Shown here piece after piece: positions 1 to 8,600 of a stretch of 60,309 nt of DNA. The notes under the pieces were generated by a model. That model did no database searches, was not told the DNA's origin, and saw nothing but the letters and a program-made list of their open reading frames with translations. A program made the position numbers and the translations under genes. The stretch's first letter is position 1, and the number at the start of each line of letters is the position of its first letter. Source of the stretch: Bacillus sp. SD075 (GTDB lineage Bacteria; Bacillota; Bacilli; Bacillales; DSM-1321); the NCBI RefSeq assembly GCF_017355165.1, contig NZ_JADILK010000028.1:1-60309 (forward strand), in the 5' to 3' direction.

Positions 1-32
1 CCGTTGTCGTTTACTTCGTAAGCGACTTTTAC

Positions 33-157
33 ATCTTATCATGTTTTCAACTTTGTTGTCAACATGTTTTTTAAGTTTTTTTGTTTTGATGAAGCTGCGA
101 AAGCTGATGTCCCGCAGCGACATGTATTAATATAACACCTATATTATTAATGGTCAA
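33..157 (-). promoter_or_regulatory. Tandem promoters P1 and P2 facing left, probably of an rRNA operon
   Basis: Read on the minus strand, P1 has -35 TTGACC (152-157), a 17-bp spacer and -10 TATATT (129-134). P2 has -35 TTGACA (57-62), an 18-bp spacer and -10 TAAGAT (33-38). The transcript would leave the window at its left edge. In B. subtilis ygxA lies directly upstream of the rrnD rRNA operon and Bacillus rrn operons have tandem P1/P2 promoters, so an rRNA operon is the likely target. The 16S gene itself is not in the window, so this is inference from promoter pair and gene order. Confidence 0.6.
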
Positions 158-175
158 CACTAAAATCACATTTTT

Positions 176-1051
176 TTAAAAGTTTTTTGACACCCGATAA
201 AACCGATGATATACCTCATGCCCTTTTGTCTCCGCTTTGATGACGTCGATTACCTTCTTCTCGATCAAATATTCCAATAAAACACCTAGGTCGACTGAAT
301 AGAACTTAATTTCCGGATGGTCCATAAGCTCCGCAACCATCCACGGGTCTTCTTTCGTCCCCATTATTTCGACCAAATGCTGTGAACCTGCATTCGTCCT
401 CGAATAAATAAGAAATTCACTAGCAAGGAAAAGAAGCTCCAATCTTTTTTCGAGAGTTTCCTCACTGCTGATCAACTCTTTATACAACTTATAGATTTCA
501 GGTTTCATATGCTTCACTTGGTTCCAGACCGTAACCTCCGGATAAAAGCCTTGTTCAATTATTTCTAAGCGGGCCAAGTGATGCAAGGAATGAACGATAT
601 GGTTGTATGCCTCAAGGTAATGGCCTTTTTCAAAGAAACTTTTCCCATCCATGTACCTGCGAATTAACTTCGCGAATTCCATCCCCATCTTTAACTTCCT
701 TCCATAGAAGGGGAATTCACGGATTTCGGTTTTCAAACGGTCCAAATATTCATTCCGGTCAAAAAGGACCTTCCCGTTATATATCCAGTCAACCACTTTG
801 CGGTTCGTCCCTAATAGGAGCCATTCTTTTAACTGGTCTTCCTTTACGATATGCAAGGCTGCCTTTTTATCCTGGTATGTGTAATGTTTTAAAAACACGG
901 CCTCTTCGGCATCGCCTGCGATTACAAAAAGAATGTAGTCAAATGTATCGGTAATCGGGCTATTATCCTCTCTTTTTTCTATTAACAAGATTCCAAGTGT
1001 AGATTTTAAACTTGCTCGCTCTTGATAAATCGGGCGAAGGATATCTTCCAT
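176..1051 (-). CDS. ygxA: YgxA-like nucleotidyltransferase-like protein
   Basis: About 291 residues, soluble and without membrane segments. The start region (MEDILRPIYQERAS) and overall sequence resemble B. subtilis YgxA, annotated as nucleotidyltransferase-like; biochemical function is not established. I chose the ATG at 1051 because a GGAGG lies 8 bases upstream; a neighbouring ATG at 1054 is equally reachable. The frame stays open upstream to a TTG at 1138 that lacks a close ribosome binding site. The gene is divergent from ygzB and sits between perR/ygzB and the leftward tandem promoters, the same place it holds next to an rRNA operon in B. subtilis. Confidence 0.8.
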   Translation of the reverse strand: MEDILRPIYQERASLKSTLGILLIEKREDNSPITDTFDYILFVIAGDAEEAVFLKHYTYQDKKAALHIVKEDQLKEWLLLGTNRKVVDWIYNGKVLFDRNEYLDRLKTEIREFPFYGRKLKMGMEFAKLIRRYMDGKSFFEKGHYLEAYNHIVHSLHHLARLEIIEQGFYPEVTVWNQVKHMKPEIYKLYKELISSEETLEKRLELLFLASEFLIYSRTNAGSQHLVEIMGTKEDPWMVAELMDHPEIKFYSVDLGVLLEYLIEKKVIDVIKAETKGHEVYHRFYRVSKNF

Positions 1052-1226
1052 CATAAATTCCTCCAAAACCTTTTTTTTTAGACTTTCGACAAAACTCTTC
1101 AAATTCCTGCTTATTTCCCTTACCCCAAACCAATTCAATTCAAAAGTAATATGTATCCTTTATTTCTTTTTTGTTCCACCCATTGTTTATGTTATAGTTA
1201 AAGTTATATTTTAGGAGGGACAATCC

Positions 1227-1580
1227 ATGGCTAAATATTCTAGCAAAATCAATAGAATACGTACTTTTGCTTTGAGTTTGATTTTCATTGGCTTTATCGT
1301 AATGTACCTTGGGCTTTTCTTCAAAACGCATCCTGTTGTCATGACGATTTTCATGGGTCTGGGCCTTTTATTCATAATCGCAAGCACCGGGGTTTATTTT
1401 TGGATTGGATTGCTTTCTACAAAATCAATCCAGGTTGTCTGCCCTAACTGCGGCAAACCTACAAAAATACTAGGGCGTGTAGATATTTGCATGCATTGTG
1501 AAGAACCATTGACACTTGATAAAAAGTTGGAAGGCGAAGAATTCAACGAAAAATACAACCGAAAAAGCCTGCATGATTAG
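1227..1580 (+). CDS. ygzB: YgzB, UPF0295 membrane protein with zinc ribbon
   Basis: A 117-residue protein of the UPF0295 (DUF2614) family. Two membrane helices are visible at about residues 13-33 and 39-63, followed by a cytosolic zinc-ribbon-like motif with two CxxC pairs (CPNCGKP and CMHCEEP, around residues 72-92). Function is unknown in the family. A good ribosome binding site (TAGGAGGG) precedes the ATG. The gene is convergent with perR, sharing a bidirectional terminator, and divergent from ygxA. The perR-ygzB-ygxA arrangement is conserved in Bacillus. Confidence 0.88.
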   Translation: MAKYSSKINRIRTFALSLIFIGFIVMYLGLFFKTHPVVMTIFMGLGLLFIIASTGVYFWIGLLSTKSIQVVCPNCGKPTKILGRVDICMHCEEPLTLDKKLEGEEFNEKYNRKSLHD

Positions 1581-1644
1581 AAGAATTCGGCTAGCTGAAT
1601 TCCCTTTCCGATGTCCTTAACACATGTATCATTACTTCATAACA

Positions 1645-1680
1645 TGAAAAAAGTTCCAACCTAGTGGAGGAACTTTTTTT
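1645..1680. terminator. Bidirectional terminator between ygzB and perR
   Basis: A stem of GTTCC with GGAAC (1653-1657, 1669-1673) is extended by an A-run on the left and a T-run on the right, so it works as an intrinsic terminator on either strand. It overlaps the perR stop codon. Confidence 0.8.
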
Positions 1681-2122
1681 AATGCGATTCTTTTTTTGCA
1701 CAATCCGTACAGTCGCCGTAGATTTCCATCCGATGGTGACTAACATTGAAACCGGTGACTTGTGCTGCGAAATGCTCGACTTCATCCAATGCAGGATAAT
1801 CGAAATCCACAATTTTTCCGCAAGTTTGGCAAATTACATGATAATGATTCGTCGTAACGAAATCAAACCTTGCTGAAGAATCACCATACGTAAGTTCCTT
1901 TACCAAACCTACCTCACGGAAAACACGCAGGTTATTATAAACCGTTGCCACACTCATATTTGGAAACTTGCCTTCCAGCGCTTTATATATATCATCAGCG
2001 GTAGGGTGGGACATGGAGCTTATCAAATACTCAAGTATCGCATGGCGTTGAGGAGTTATTCTTACACCGGTATCTTTTAAGGAATCCAACGCTTCTTTTA
2101 ACTGAACTTCAGACACCGTCAT
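1679..2122 (-). CDS. perR: Peroxide-responsive Fur-family repressor PerR
   Basis: A 147-residue Fur-family metalloregulator that represses peroxide-defence genes (in Bacillus: katA, ahpCF, mrgA, hem genes) and is inactivated by metal-catalysed oxidation of histidines. The N-terminal winged helix spans about residues 10-85 with the recognition motif [10 protein letters not shown]. The regulatory site is complete: His39, Asp87, His93, His95 and Asp106 match His37, Asp85, His91, His93 and Asp104 of B. subtilis PerR. The structural zinc site is Cys98/Cys101 and Cys138/Cys141. Asp106 and the spacing separate it from Fur and Zur. A Per box lies 36 bases upstream, which predicts autoregulation. Confidence 0.95.
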   Translation of the reverse strand: MTVSEVQLKEALDSLKDTGVRITPQRHAILEYLISSMSHPTADDIYKALEGKFPNMSVATVYNNLRVFREVGLVKELTYGDSSARFDFVTTNHYHVICQTCGKIVDFDYPALDEVEHFAAQVTGFNVSHHRMEIYGDCTDCAKKESH

Positions 2123-2157
2123 CCACCCCTTTTTCTCATTAAGTATGAATTCTTAAA

Positions 2158-2172
2158 TTATAATATTTATAA
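2158..2172. promoter_or_regulatory. Per box upstream of perR
   Basis: TTATAATATTTATAA matches the Bacillus Per box (TTATAATnATTATAA, a 7-1-7 palindrome) at all but one position. It lies 36 bases upstream of the perR ATG, the usual place for PerR autorepression. Confidence 0.75.
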
Positions 2173-2278
2173 ATAGTGTACCTTTTATGCGTTGAATTTG
2201 TCAATAATGCAATGGCTCAACCATTCTTTTTTAGTTTATTCTTGAACACATTAAATCTTTCCCATTTTTGCATTGAGT

Positions 2279-2978
2279 TTAGTATCCCCTAAATAAGTCG
2301 ATTACGTTGGCGAAGCCTTTTCCAGCTTTCATGTATTTGCTTGCTTTTTCCGAATATGGCAATGGTTCTTGGTAGATATTCCCCTTTTACTTGATAGATG
2401 CGGGGTGACTGTAACATTCTCCGTCCTCCAAGACGGATGCCCTTTTCCTAAAGGTTCCGGATCAAATACAACAAAGGTGGCATGAGATAATCCCCCGGCA
2501 TCCAGGCTTTTATCAACACTTCATCGTTAATCAGGTCACCGCGGCCAATATTCACGAATACTGCAGATCCTTTCATTCCTTTAATGTGTTCTTTTTGAAG
2601 TAGGCCCTTCGTTTCCTCCGTACTTGGCAGGACTGATACGATATAATCGCCTCCCGGTATGGCTTTCAATAAATTATCCATGGTATAAAGGTGATCCATG
2701 GTTTCCACTGGTTTCCCGCTCTGGTTTACCCCCGTCGAAGTCATCCCAAAGGCTTTCCAAGACGAGCCACTTCCTTTCCGATTGCACCGACCATGCACTC
2801 ATGATCATGATCCATTTCAAGTTCGCCGCGTCCCCAATGATTTCTTCAGTTAAGTCTTCACCCTATGTAATTAATGTTTCCGCTTCACGAAGCGGGCCAT
2901 CCGTCCGTCATTTTTGGTTCAGGAAATTATTCCACCATCTCCGTTTAGGGCCTCTATTACAGTTGAAAGTATCAACAT
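2279..2978 (-). pseudogene. Broken D-2-hydroxyacid dehydrogenase
   Basis: A decayed NAD-dependent D-isomer-specific 2-hydroxyacid dehydrogenase. Recognisable pieces appear in different frames in the right order: a start (MLILSTV) near 2978; the Rossmann-to-catalytic stretch at 2448-2798 with VSVLPSTEETKGLL and NIGRGDLI; then, after a frameshift near 2500, DPEPLGKGHPSW and ENVTVTPHLSS; and finally, in another frame, FANVIDLFRGY ending at the TAA at 2279-2281. Family members are about 310-320 residues; here only 700 bp remain, with several stops between 2800 and 2950, so there are internal deletions and frameshifts. The N-terminal half is the most damaged. It lies between perR and the aminopeptidase. 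Confidence 0.85.
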
Positions 2979-2998
2979 GTTAACTCTCTTTATTAACA

Positions 2999-3033
2999 TA
3001 AAAAAAACACGGGCTCTATGTGTCCCGCGCAAC
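2999..3033 (-). terminator. Possible terminator downstream of the aminopeptidase
   Basis: On the minus strand an imperfect GC-rich hairpin (CGGG with CCCG plus flanking pairs) is followed by a run of eight T. It would end the K+ channel-bcp-aminopeptidase transcript. A second, weaker hairpin (AAAGCC with GGCTTT) lies at 3093-3121, immediately after the aminopeptidase stop. Confidence 0.4.
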
Positions 3034-3122
3034 TTTCTCTGAGGAGGTATTCCCTTAATAAAGCATATTCTGGCGTCCCCTTTTTGAGTTGGACAAAAGC
3101 CTCACCCTTATTAAAAAAGGCT

Positions 3123-4232
3123 TTATTTTAAAGAATTTGGGTTTAATGCATGTAATTCTGGCAAAATGAAAACGCCATCCCGTCTGATCAGTACGTCGTC
3201 AAAATAGATGTTGCCACCACCATATTCGGGACGCTGGATCAAGACCATATCCCAATGTATCGATGAACGGTTTCCATTATCCGCTTCTTCGTAGGCAAGC
3301 CCAAGAGCTAAGTGCAGACTCCCGCTTATTTTTTCGTCGAACAAGATATCGCCCATAGGTTCCAATATGTATGGATTGACTCCAATTGCGAACTCGCCAA
3401 TAAACCGAGACCCCTCATCAATATTAAGAATTTGGTTCATTTCAGAGTCACGATTGGATGTCGCTTTAATAATTTTTCCCTTTTTAAAGTTTAATTCTAT
3501 GTCACTAAAGGTGATTCCTTCATAGGTTGCGGGTGTGTTGAAAGCTACCCTTCCATTGAGACTATCTTTTATAGGTGCCGTAAACACTTCCCCATCCGGT
3601 AAATTCTTTTTTCCGGCACATATGATGGCAGGCATACCTTTGATGGAAAAGGTCAAATCTGTCCTTGGTGAAACGATCCTGACTCTGTCAGTTCGTTCCA
3701 TCAATTGTTTTAACGGATTCAAGGACGCCTCCATTTTTCCGTAATCCATGGTGCATACGTTCAAAAGGAAGTCTTGGTACCTATCGAATGTCATGCCGGC
3801 TTTATACGCGGATGCGTTGGTGGGATAATTAAGTAAGACCCAACGTCGGTTGTTTACATAGAAAAGAGTGGGGGATTTCATCGCCTCCCCTTGAAGACGG
3901 TGCCTCTCGATGGGAACTTCAGCCATTTTCATATCGTTTTCTTCCCCTGTGATGATGATGACTGCATCGATATCCCTATATTTGTTCATGGCCCATTTCG
4001 AAGATATGTCAAGTTGTTCCTTCTCATTCCCTTGTAACAAGTGGCGGCTTATCTCATTGTCTTCAAGTTCTACATATGGATAAGCACCAACTCTGTATAT
4101 TTCATCAATCAGCTCTTTCAATAATGGTTTCGTGTTGATATGCCCCCGTATGAGGATTCTCTCTTTTGGCTGTAATTGTATCGAATGATGAATCAGCCTG
4201 GCTGCAAGCTTCGTTATCCGCTCATCCTTCAT
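3123..4232 (-). CDS. M29 family metallo-aminopeptidase
   Basis: A 369-residue exopeptidase of the thermophilic-aminopeptidase family (peptidase M29; AmpS/AmpT type), a cytosolic dinuclear-metal enzyme that removes N-terminal residues. C-terminal metal and catalytic motifs are visible in family order: GEFAIGVNP, ILEPMGDI, SGSLHLALGLAYEEAD and SIHWDMV, supplying the Glu, Glu, His, Tyr, His and Asp of the active site. Start at 4232 gives MKDERITKLAARLI and lies 10 bases after the bcp stop; the open frame extends further but would run into bcp. It is probably co-transcribed with bcp. Substrate preference cannot be read from sequence. Confidence 0.85.
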   Translation of the reverse strand: MKDERITKLAARLIHHSIQLQPKERILIRGHINTKPLLKELIDEIYRVGAYPYVELEDNEISRHLLQGNEKEQLDISSKWAMNKYRDIDAVIIITGEENDMKMAEVPIERHRLQGEAMKSPTLFYVNNRRWVLLNYPTNASAYKAGMTFDRYQDFLLNVCTMDYGKMEASLNPLKQLMERTDRVRIVSPRTDLTFSIKGMPAIICAGKKNLPDGEVFTAPIKDSLNGRVAFNTPATYEGITFSDIELNFKKGKIIKATSNRDSEMNQILNIDEGSRFIGEFAIGVNPYILEPMGDILFDEKISGSLHLALGLAYEEADNGNRSSIHWDMVLIQRPEYGGGNIYFDDVLIRRDGVFILPELHALNPNSLK

Positions 4233-4242
4233 CTGCCTGTCC

Positions 4243-4713
4243 CTATTTTTCGAGGTCGCGAAGAGTTCCAAGCGCTTCTTCGACGTGGCCTTTGACTTTT
4301 ACTTTACGCCATTCTTTGACTACCTTACCAGCTTTATCAATCAGGAACGTTGAACGTTCAATGCCCATATACTCCTTGCCGAAGTTCTTTTTCAATTGCC
4401 AAACATCAAATGATTCAGCCGCTTCATGATTTTCATCGGCCAGCAGCAGAAAAGGCAATCCATGTTTTTCGATGAATTTTTCATGACGTGCCGCCGGATC
4501 TGGACTGATACCAATGATGACCGCGTTCAATTCCTCAAATTGCTCATTATGGTCTCGGAAATCGCAAGCCTCCGTCGTGCAACCTGGCGTCATGTCTTTT
4601 GGATAAAAATATAAAACAATGTATTTCCCCTTAAAATCCGATAGGGACACCATTTCACCATTGTTTGCAGGAAGTTTGAAATCAGGTGCTTTTTCTCCAA
4701 TTTTAACAGTCAT
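4243..4713 (-). CDS. bcp: Thioredoxin-dependent peroxiredoxin Bcp
   Basis: A 156-residue AhpC/TSA-fold peroxiredoxin of the Bcp/PrxQ class (YgaF in B. subtilis). It reduces hydrogen peroxide and organic peroxides using thioredoxin. The peroxidatic Cys45 sits in PKDMTPGCTTEAC and the resolving Cys50 five residues later, the PrxQ arrangement. The ATG at 4713 is chosen for its GGAGGG ribosome binding site; an upstream in-frame ATG at 4779 lacks one and would add 22 unconserved residues. It lies 63 bp downstream of the K+ channel gene and 10 bp upstream of the aminopeptidase. Its closeness to perR is conserved in Bacillus, though I see no Per box at bcp itself. Confidence 0.93.
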   Translation of the reverse strand: MTVKIGEKAPDFKLPANNGEMVSLSDFKGKYIVLYFYPKDMTPGCTTEACDFRDHNEQFEELNAVIIGISPDPAARHEKFIEKHGLPFLLLADENHEAAESFDVWQLKKNFGKEYMGIERSTFLIDKAGKVVKEWRKVKVKGHVEEALGTLRDLEK

Positions 4714-4775
4714 ATTGAACCCTCCATTTCTTTCATTATGGTAAGAGTACCCAATAATCGAAAGAAACACAACTT

Positions 4776-5195
4776 TCATTTATCCTTCCTATCTTTCTGC
4801 TCCAGATCGATCACTGTCCGAATCACGAACGCTGCCGGCAGTGTATACCCAATGAAAGCCTGAATGGTAGCTATCATCCTGCCCATGCCAATCGGGGCTA
4901 TATCCCCATACCCTACTGAAAACATCGTCATCGCACTAAAATAAAAAGAAGTCTTCAACTGTTCATAGAAAGTGCCATCCAATCGATTGCCCATATCAAG
5001 AATCACCGAATGATTCTGAAGCTCGTATAATAAATAAATCAGTGCAAACCCAACTAATATCGTCGCATATAAATTGCCAAGCCACAGCATATCCTCCAGA
5101 GAAAACTTCTTTCCCCCTGACTCAACTAGAAATAACGTACGAATGCTCATCACCATACAAAAAATGATTCCAGCAATCAAGATGTAGAAAGTCAT
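4776..5195 (-). CDS. Two-TM potassium channel protein
   Basis: A 139-residue membrane protein with the architecture of a small K+ channel. The first helix is at about residues 2-22, a second hydrophobic segment at 40-58, a pore helix leads into the selectivity filter TMFSVGYGD (filter at 93-98), and the final helix is at about 104-128. There is no cytoplasmic RCK domain. A tetramer would be expected from the family. It is upstream of and probably co-transcribed with bcp. A regulatory role for K+ flux here is not inferable. Confidence 0.85.
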   Translation of the reverse strand: MTFYILIAGIIFCMVMSIRTLFLVESGGKKFSLEDMLWLGNLYATILVGFALIYLLYELQNHSVILDMGNRLDGTFYEQLKTSFYFSAMTMFSVGYGDIAPIGMGRMIATIQAFIGYTLPAAFVIRTVIDLEQKDRKDK

Positions 5196-5450
5196 CCCCC
5201 ACGCCCCATTTCAAAACGCCACTCCTTCTATACATACTCCCTGTCCAAACAATATATTCTTTTTTAGGGACAGACCTCTTCCTTATACCGACACGCCTAG
5301 TAGAACGGATACTTTTCCGATTCTATTTTCCATGTTGACCCTTTTGGTCGGATATGTTACGATTGTCTAAATTTTTATAATAATTTTTATTTTATAAATA
5401 TTTGACCTGCAAACAAGAATCAAGGCAGGTTTCGCAAAATTTCATATGTG

Positions 5451-5619
5451 GAAATAGGTTCCTAATTTTCATTAGGATTAAAAGGGAAGTCCGGTGTAAT
5501 TCCGGCACGGTCCCGCCACTGTAATCGGAATGTTAGCGCCATCCAATATGCCACTGATCAATGGATCGGGAAGGCCCGCCGCTAATGATATTCCCTAAGT
5601 CAGGAGACCTGCCTATTTC
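5451..5619 (+). ncRNA. Cobalamin riboswitch upstream of metE
   Basis: The conserved core of the B12 riboswitch is present: GGGAA-(2)-CCGGTGTAA-TTCCGGCACGG, the B12-box partner CCCGCCACTGTAA, and AAGTCAGGAGACCTGCC near the 3' end. The outer P1 stem is an 8-bp match between GAAATAGG (5451-5458) and CCTATTTC (5612-5619). The class senses adenosyl- or methylcobalamin and turns expression off when it is bound. Placement before the B12-independent methionine synthase gene is a known pairing: with B12 present a MetH-type enzyme can serve and metE is shut down. Confidence 0.95.
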
Positions 5620-5654
5620 GACAACACTGTTTTAACCTACGGGAGATAGGGAGG

Positions 5655-5749
5655 TGTTAGGGACCTTATAATTGTAAGGGGCATTCTGTATGCCTCTTTA
5701 TTTTAAGCATTTCTAACTTTCTCTTTTGACTGTTAGGGATGCTTTTTTT
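5655..5749 (+). terminator. Expression platform of the metE riboswitch: two hairpins and a T-run
   Basis: The main terminator pairs AAGCAT (5705-5710) and CTAAC (5713-5717) with GTTAG (5732-5736) and ATGCTT (5739-5744), then a T-run to 5749. A second hairpin, AGGGGCAT with ATGCCTCT, lies at 5677-5697. TGTTAGGGA occurs at 5655-5663 and again at 5731-5739, so the upstream copy can pair with CTAAC and compete with the terminator stem. This fits transcriptional control by the riboswitch. Confidence 0.75.
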
Positions 5750-5785
5750 ATTGTTCAATTAAATGAATGTAGGAGGATGGGAATT

Positions 5786-8083
5786 TTGAAAAGCAGTAGT
5801 TTGGGTTACCCTCGAATCGGGGAAGATCGTGAATGGAAACGTACATTAGAAGCTTACTGGTCCGGTAAAATCGATGAGGCAGAATTTACGGCACAACTAA
5901 AAGCCATCCGTTTAGGCAACTTACAAAAACAGAAGGAACGAGGCATTGACATCATTCCAGTCAACGACTTCACTTTCTATGATCAAATGCTGGATATGTC
6001 CGTCATGTTCGGTCTTGTTCCTGAACGTTATTCAGCTTATGAAGGCGGAAGCGTTCCCCTTTCTGTTTATTATTCAATGGCTCGCGGAAACAATGATGAA
6101 GTCGCTTCCGAAATGACGAAATGGTTCAATACAAACTATCACTATATTGTCCCTGAATTAAAACTGTCACAGCTGACTTTAACAGAAAATAAACCACTTG
6201 CAGCCTATCGGGAAGCCAAGGAAAAGCTAGGGATTGAAACGAAACCAGTGTTGATCGGACCTTATACTTTCATCTCCCTTTCCAAAGGATTCAATAAACA
6301 AGAAATCCCGGGCATCATCCTGAGCCTGCTTCCCCTATATACGCAAATCCTGCGGGAATTGGAACAAGAAGGCGTGAAGTGGGTTCAAATGGACGAGCCT
6401 TCTCTTGTTTCATCCATTTCCAAAGATGATATGCAAACTGTTACTTACCTCTATGAAAAATTGAATGAAGCAGCACCCAACCTGAACATCATGCTACAAA
6501 CATACTTTGATGCCGTGGAACATTACCAAGAAGTCATTGAATTACAAGTCCAAGGAATCGGTCTTGATTTTGTACATGATAAAGGAAGGAATCTAAGTAA
6601 TCTTGAAACATACGGTTTCCCGAAGGATAAAGTGCTTGCTGCAGGTGTGATTGACGGAAAAAATATTTGGCTATCTGATTTATCGAAAAAAATCCGATTG
6701 ATCGAGACTCTTAAGAAAAAGGTAGCCGAAGATCAAATTTGGCTTCAGCCCTCTTGTTCCTTGCTTCATGTCCCGGTGACCGTTCGTAATGAAACCGCCC
6801 TTTCAAAAGAAGTGAAAGAGGCCCTTTCTTTCGCTGATGAGAAACTTGAGGAAATCACACTCTTGGTCAAAGGGAATAATCAAGGCTTTGAATCAATCGC
6901 CGAAAAAGTCGCTGCAAATAAATTTACGGTTCAAACGTTAGCAAGTTCAAATGCACGGAATCACGGGAGTGTACAAACCGATGTCGAAAAGGTTAAGGCC
7001 AGAACCGCCGGCCGCCAGCTTCCATTTAAAGATCGTTACCAAAAGCAACAGGAATATTTCAATTTACCTTTTCTTCCTTCGACTACGATCGGTAGCTTTC
7101 CGCAAACATTCGAAGTTAAACAAGCACGCGGGAAATTCAAAAGAGGAGAATGGACCGCTTCGCAATATGAAACATTCGTTAATGAGGAAATCGGCAGGTG
7201 GATCGACATCCAAGAAGAAATCGGTTTGGATGTTCTCGTTCACGGGGAATTCGAACGGACGGACATGGTTGAATATTTCGGCCATAAGTTAGGCGGATTC
7301 GTCTTTCTAGAGAAGGGCTGGGTACAATCCTATGGCTCCCGCTGCGTGAAACCACCAGTCATCTACGGCGACATCCATTTCATCGAACCGATGACAGTCA
7401 GGGAAAGTGTATACGCACAATCCCTTACGAAGAAGACGGTAAAGGGAATGCTTACAGGTCCTGTTACGATTTTGAACTGGTCATTTGTCCGTGATGATAT
7501 TTCCAGGGAGAATGTTTGCTATCAGCTGGCGCTTGCTTTGGAAAAAGAAGTCATTGCTTTGGAATCCGCTGGAATTAAAATGATTCAGGTTGATGAGCCC
7601 GCACTTAGAGAAGGTCTGCCATTGAAAAAAAGTGATCGCGACGAGTATTTGAACTGGGCTGTGAATTCTTTCTTGATATCCACATCAAGCGTTGAGGATA
7701 CAACCCAAATTCACACGCATATGTGCTATTGCGACTTCAACAGTTTCATGGATGTCATCTCCTCCCTTGATGCCGATGTAATTTCCATCGAAACATCCCG
7801 TAGTCATGGGGAGCTTGCTTCGGCATTCGAGGAGAAAACATACGAAAAAGGGATTGGCCTGGGTGTGTATGATATTCACAGCCCGCGTGTGCCGGCAGTG
7901 GAAGAAATGGTCGATATGATTGAACGGGGCATCAAGGTATTGGATAAAGACCAGTTTTGGATCAATCCCGACTGCGGCCTGAAAACAAGGGGTATCCCGG
8001 AAACCGTCGCTTCCCTGAAAAACATGGTCGAAGCGGCAAAAATCGTCCGTGAAAACCTTTTAGCTAAACCAACAGGCAAATGA
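5786..8083 (+). CDS. metE: Cobalamin-independent methionine synthase MetE
   Basis: A 765-residue enzyme (EC 2.1.1.14) that moves the methyl group from 5-methyltetrahydropteroyl-triglutamate to homocysteine. Two TIM-barrel halves are present, with the N-terminal signature SSLGYPRIGEDREWK and the C-terminal zinc site: His645 and Cys647 in HTHMCYC and Cys730 in NPDCGLKTRG, matching His641, Cys643 and Cys726 of E. coli MetE. A TTG at 5786 is taken as start: an AGGAGG lies 9 bases upstream and the protein then begins like B. subtilis MetE; an ATG at 5777 is too close to that site. Regulated by the upstream cobalamin riboswitch. Its stop overlaps the thioesterase start. Confidence 0.95.
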   Translation: MKSSSLGYPRIGEDREWKRTLEAYWSGKIDEAEFTAQLKAIRLGNLQKQKERGIDIIPVNDFTFYDQMLDMSVMFGLVPERYSAYEGGSVPLSVYYSMARGNNDEVASEMTKWFNTNYHYIVPELKLSQLTLTENKPLAAYREAKEKLGIETKPVLIGPYTFISLSKGFNKQEIPGIILSLLPLYTQILRELEQEGVKWVQMDEPSLVSSISKDDMQTVTYLYEKLNEAAPNLNIMLQTYFDAVEHYQEVIELQVQGIGLDFVHDKGRNLSNLETYGFPKDKVLAAGVIDGKNIWLSDLSKKIRLIETLKKKVAEDQIWLQPSCSLLHVPVTVRNETALSKEVKEALSFADEKLEEITLLVKGNNQGFESIAEKVAANKFTVQTLASSNARNHGSVQTDVEKVKARTAGRQLPFKDRYQKQQEYFNLPFLPSTTIGSFPQTFEVKQARGKFKRGEWTASQYETFVNEEIGRWIDIQEEIGLDVLVHGEFERTDMVEYFGHKLGGFVFLEKGWVQSYGSRCVKPPVIYGDIHFIEPMTVRESVYAQSLTKKTVKGMLTGPVTILNWSFVRDDISRENVCYQLALALEKEVIALESAGIKMIQVDEPALREGLPLKKSDRDEYLNWAVNSFLISTSSVEDTTQIHTHMCYCDFNSFMDVISSLDADVISIETSRSHGELASAFEEKTYEKGIGLGVYDIHSPRVPAVEEMVDMIERGIKVLDKDQFWINPDCGLKTRGIPETVASLKNMVEAAKIVRENLLAKPTGK

Positions 8084-8556
8084 TTGAAAAGAACATTGCC
8101 CATCCAATACAGCAGTCACGGACTTTTTTAACCGACCTTGTTTTTCCACCGGATACAAATCATCACAATACCATCTTTGGCGGAAAAGTAATGGCATATG
8201 TTGATAAAATAGCCTGCATTTCAGCTATGCGTCATTGTCGAAAGCCCGTTGTGACTGCTTCAAGCGACTCTTTTGATTTTTTGGCACCCATCAAGACTGG
8301 GGATGCGATCAACCTTGAAGCTTACGTCACTTGTGCTCATCGTACATCAATGGAAGTATTCGTCAAAGTGGAGCGCGAGAACCTATTAACAGGGGAAAAA
8401 CAGCTTACGGCACGCGCTTTTTTAACGATGCTGGCCATTGATGAAGACGGTAAGCCGACAAGCGTACCTCAGGTCATACCGGAAACGGAAGAGGAAAAGC
8501 AACAATATGTTCAAGCACAAGCAAGGTATATTGCAAGAAAGAAAAAACGGAACTAA
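8080..8556 (+). CDS. Hotdog-fold acyl-CoA thioesterase
   Basis: A 158-residue cytosolic acyl-CoA hydrolase of the YkhA/YciA hotdog family. The family motif is visible early (residues about 25-45): HHNTIFGGKVMAYVDKIA, where the GG loop and Asp belong to the active site. The charged C-terminal tail (residues 130-158) is typical. The ATG overlaps the metE stop as ATGA, with only a weak ribosome binding site, so translation is probably coupled to metE and the gene would come under the cobalamin riboswitch. A shared terminator follows. The physiological acyl-CoA substrate is unknown. Confidence 0.88.
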   Translation: MIEKNIAHPIQQSRTFLTDLVFPPDTNHHNTIFGGKVMAYVDKIACISAMRHCRKPVVTASSDSFDFLAPIKTGDAINLEAYVTCAHRTSMEVFVKVERENLLTGEKQLTARAFLTMLAIDEDGKPTSVPQVIPETEEEKQQYVQAQARYIARKKKRN

Positions 8557-8560
8557 ACAA

Positions 8561-8600
8561 AAACCCCTTCAACATGAATGTCGTTGAAGGGGTTCTTTTA
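8561..8600. terminator. Bidirectional terminator after the thioesterase and the ABC operon
   Basis: A perfect 12-bp stem, AACCCCTTCAAC (8562-8573) with GTTGAAGGGGTT (8583-8594), is flanked by A-rich and T-rich tracts. It serves the metE transcript on the plus strand and the convergent ABC exporter operon on the minus strand. Confidence 0.9.

Noticed and set aside
607..954. Open frame on the plus strand opposite ygxA
   Set aside because: No ribosome binding site, unlikely composition, and fully overlapped by the conserved ygxA frame.
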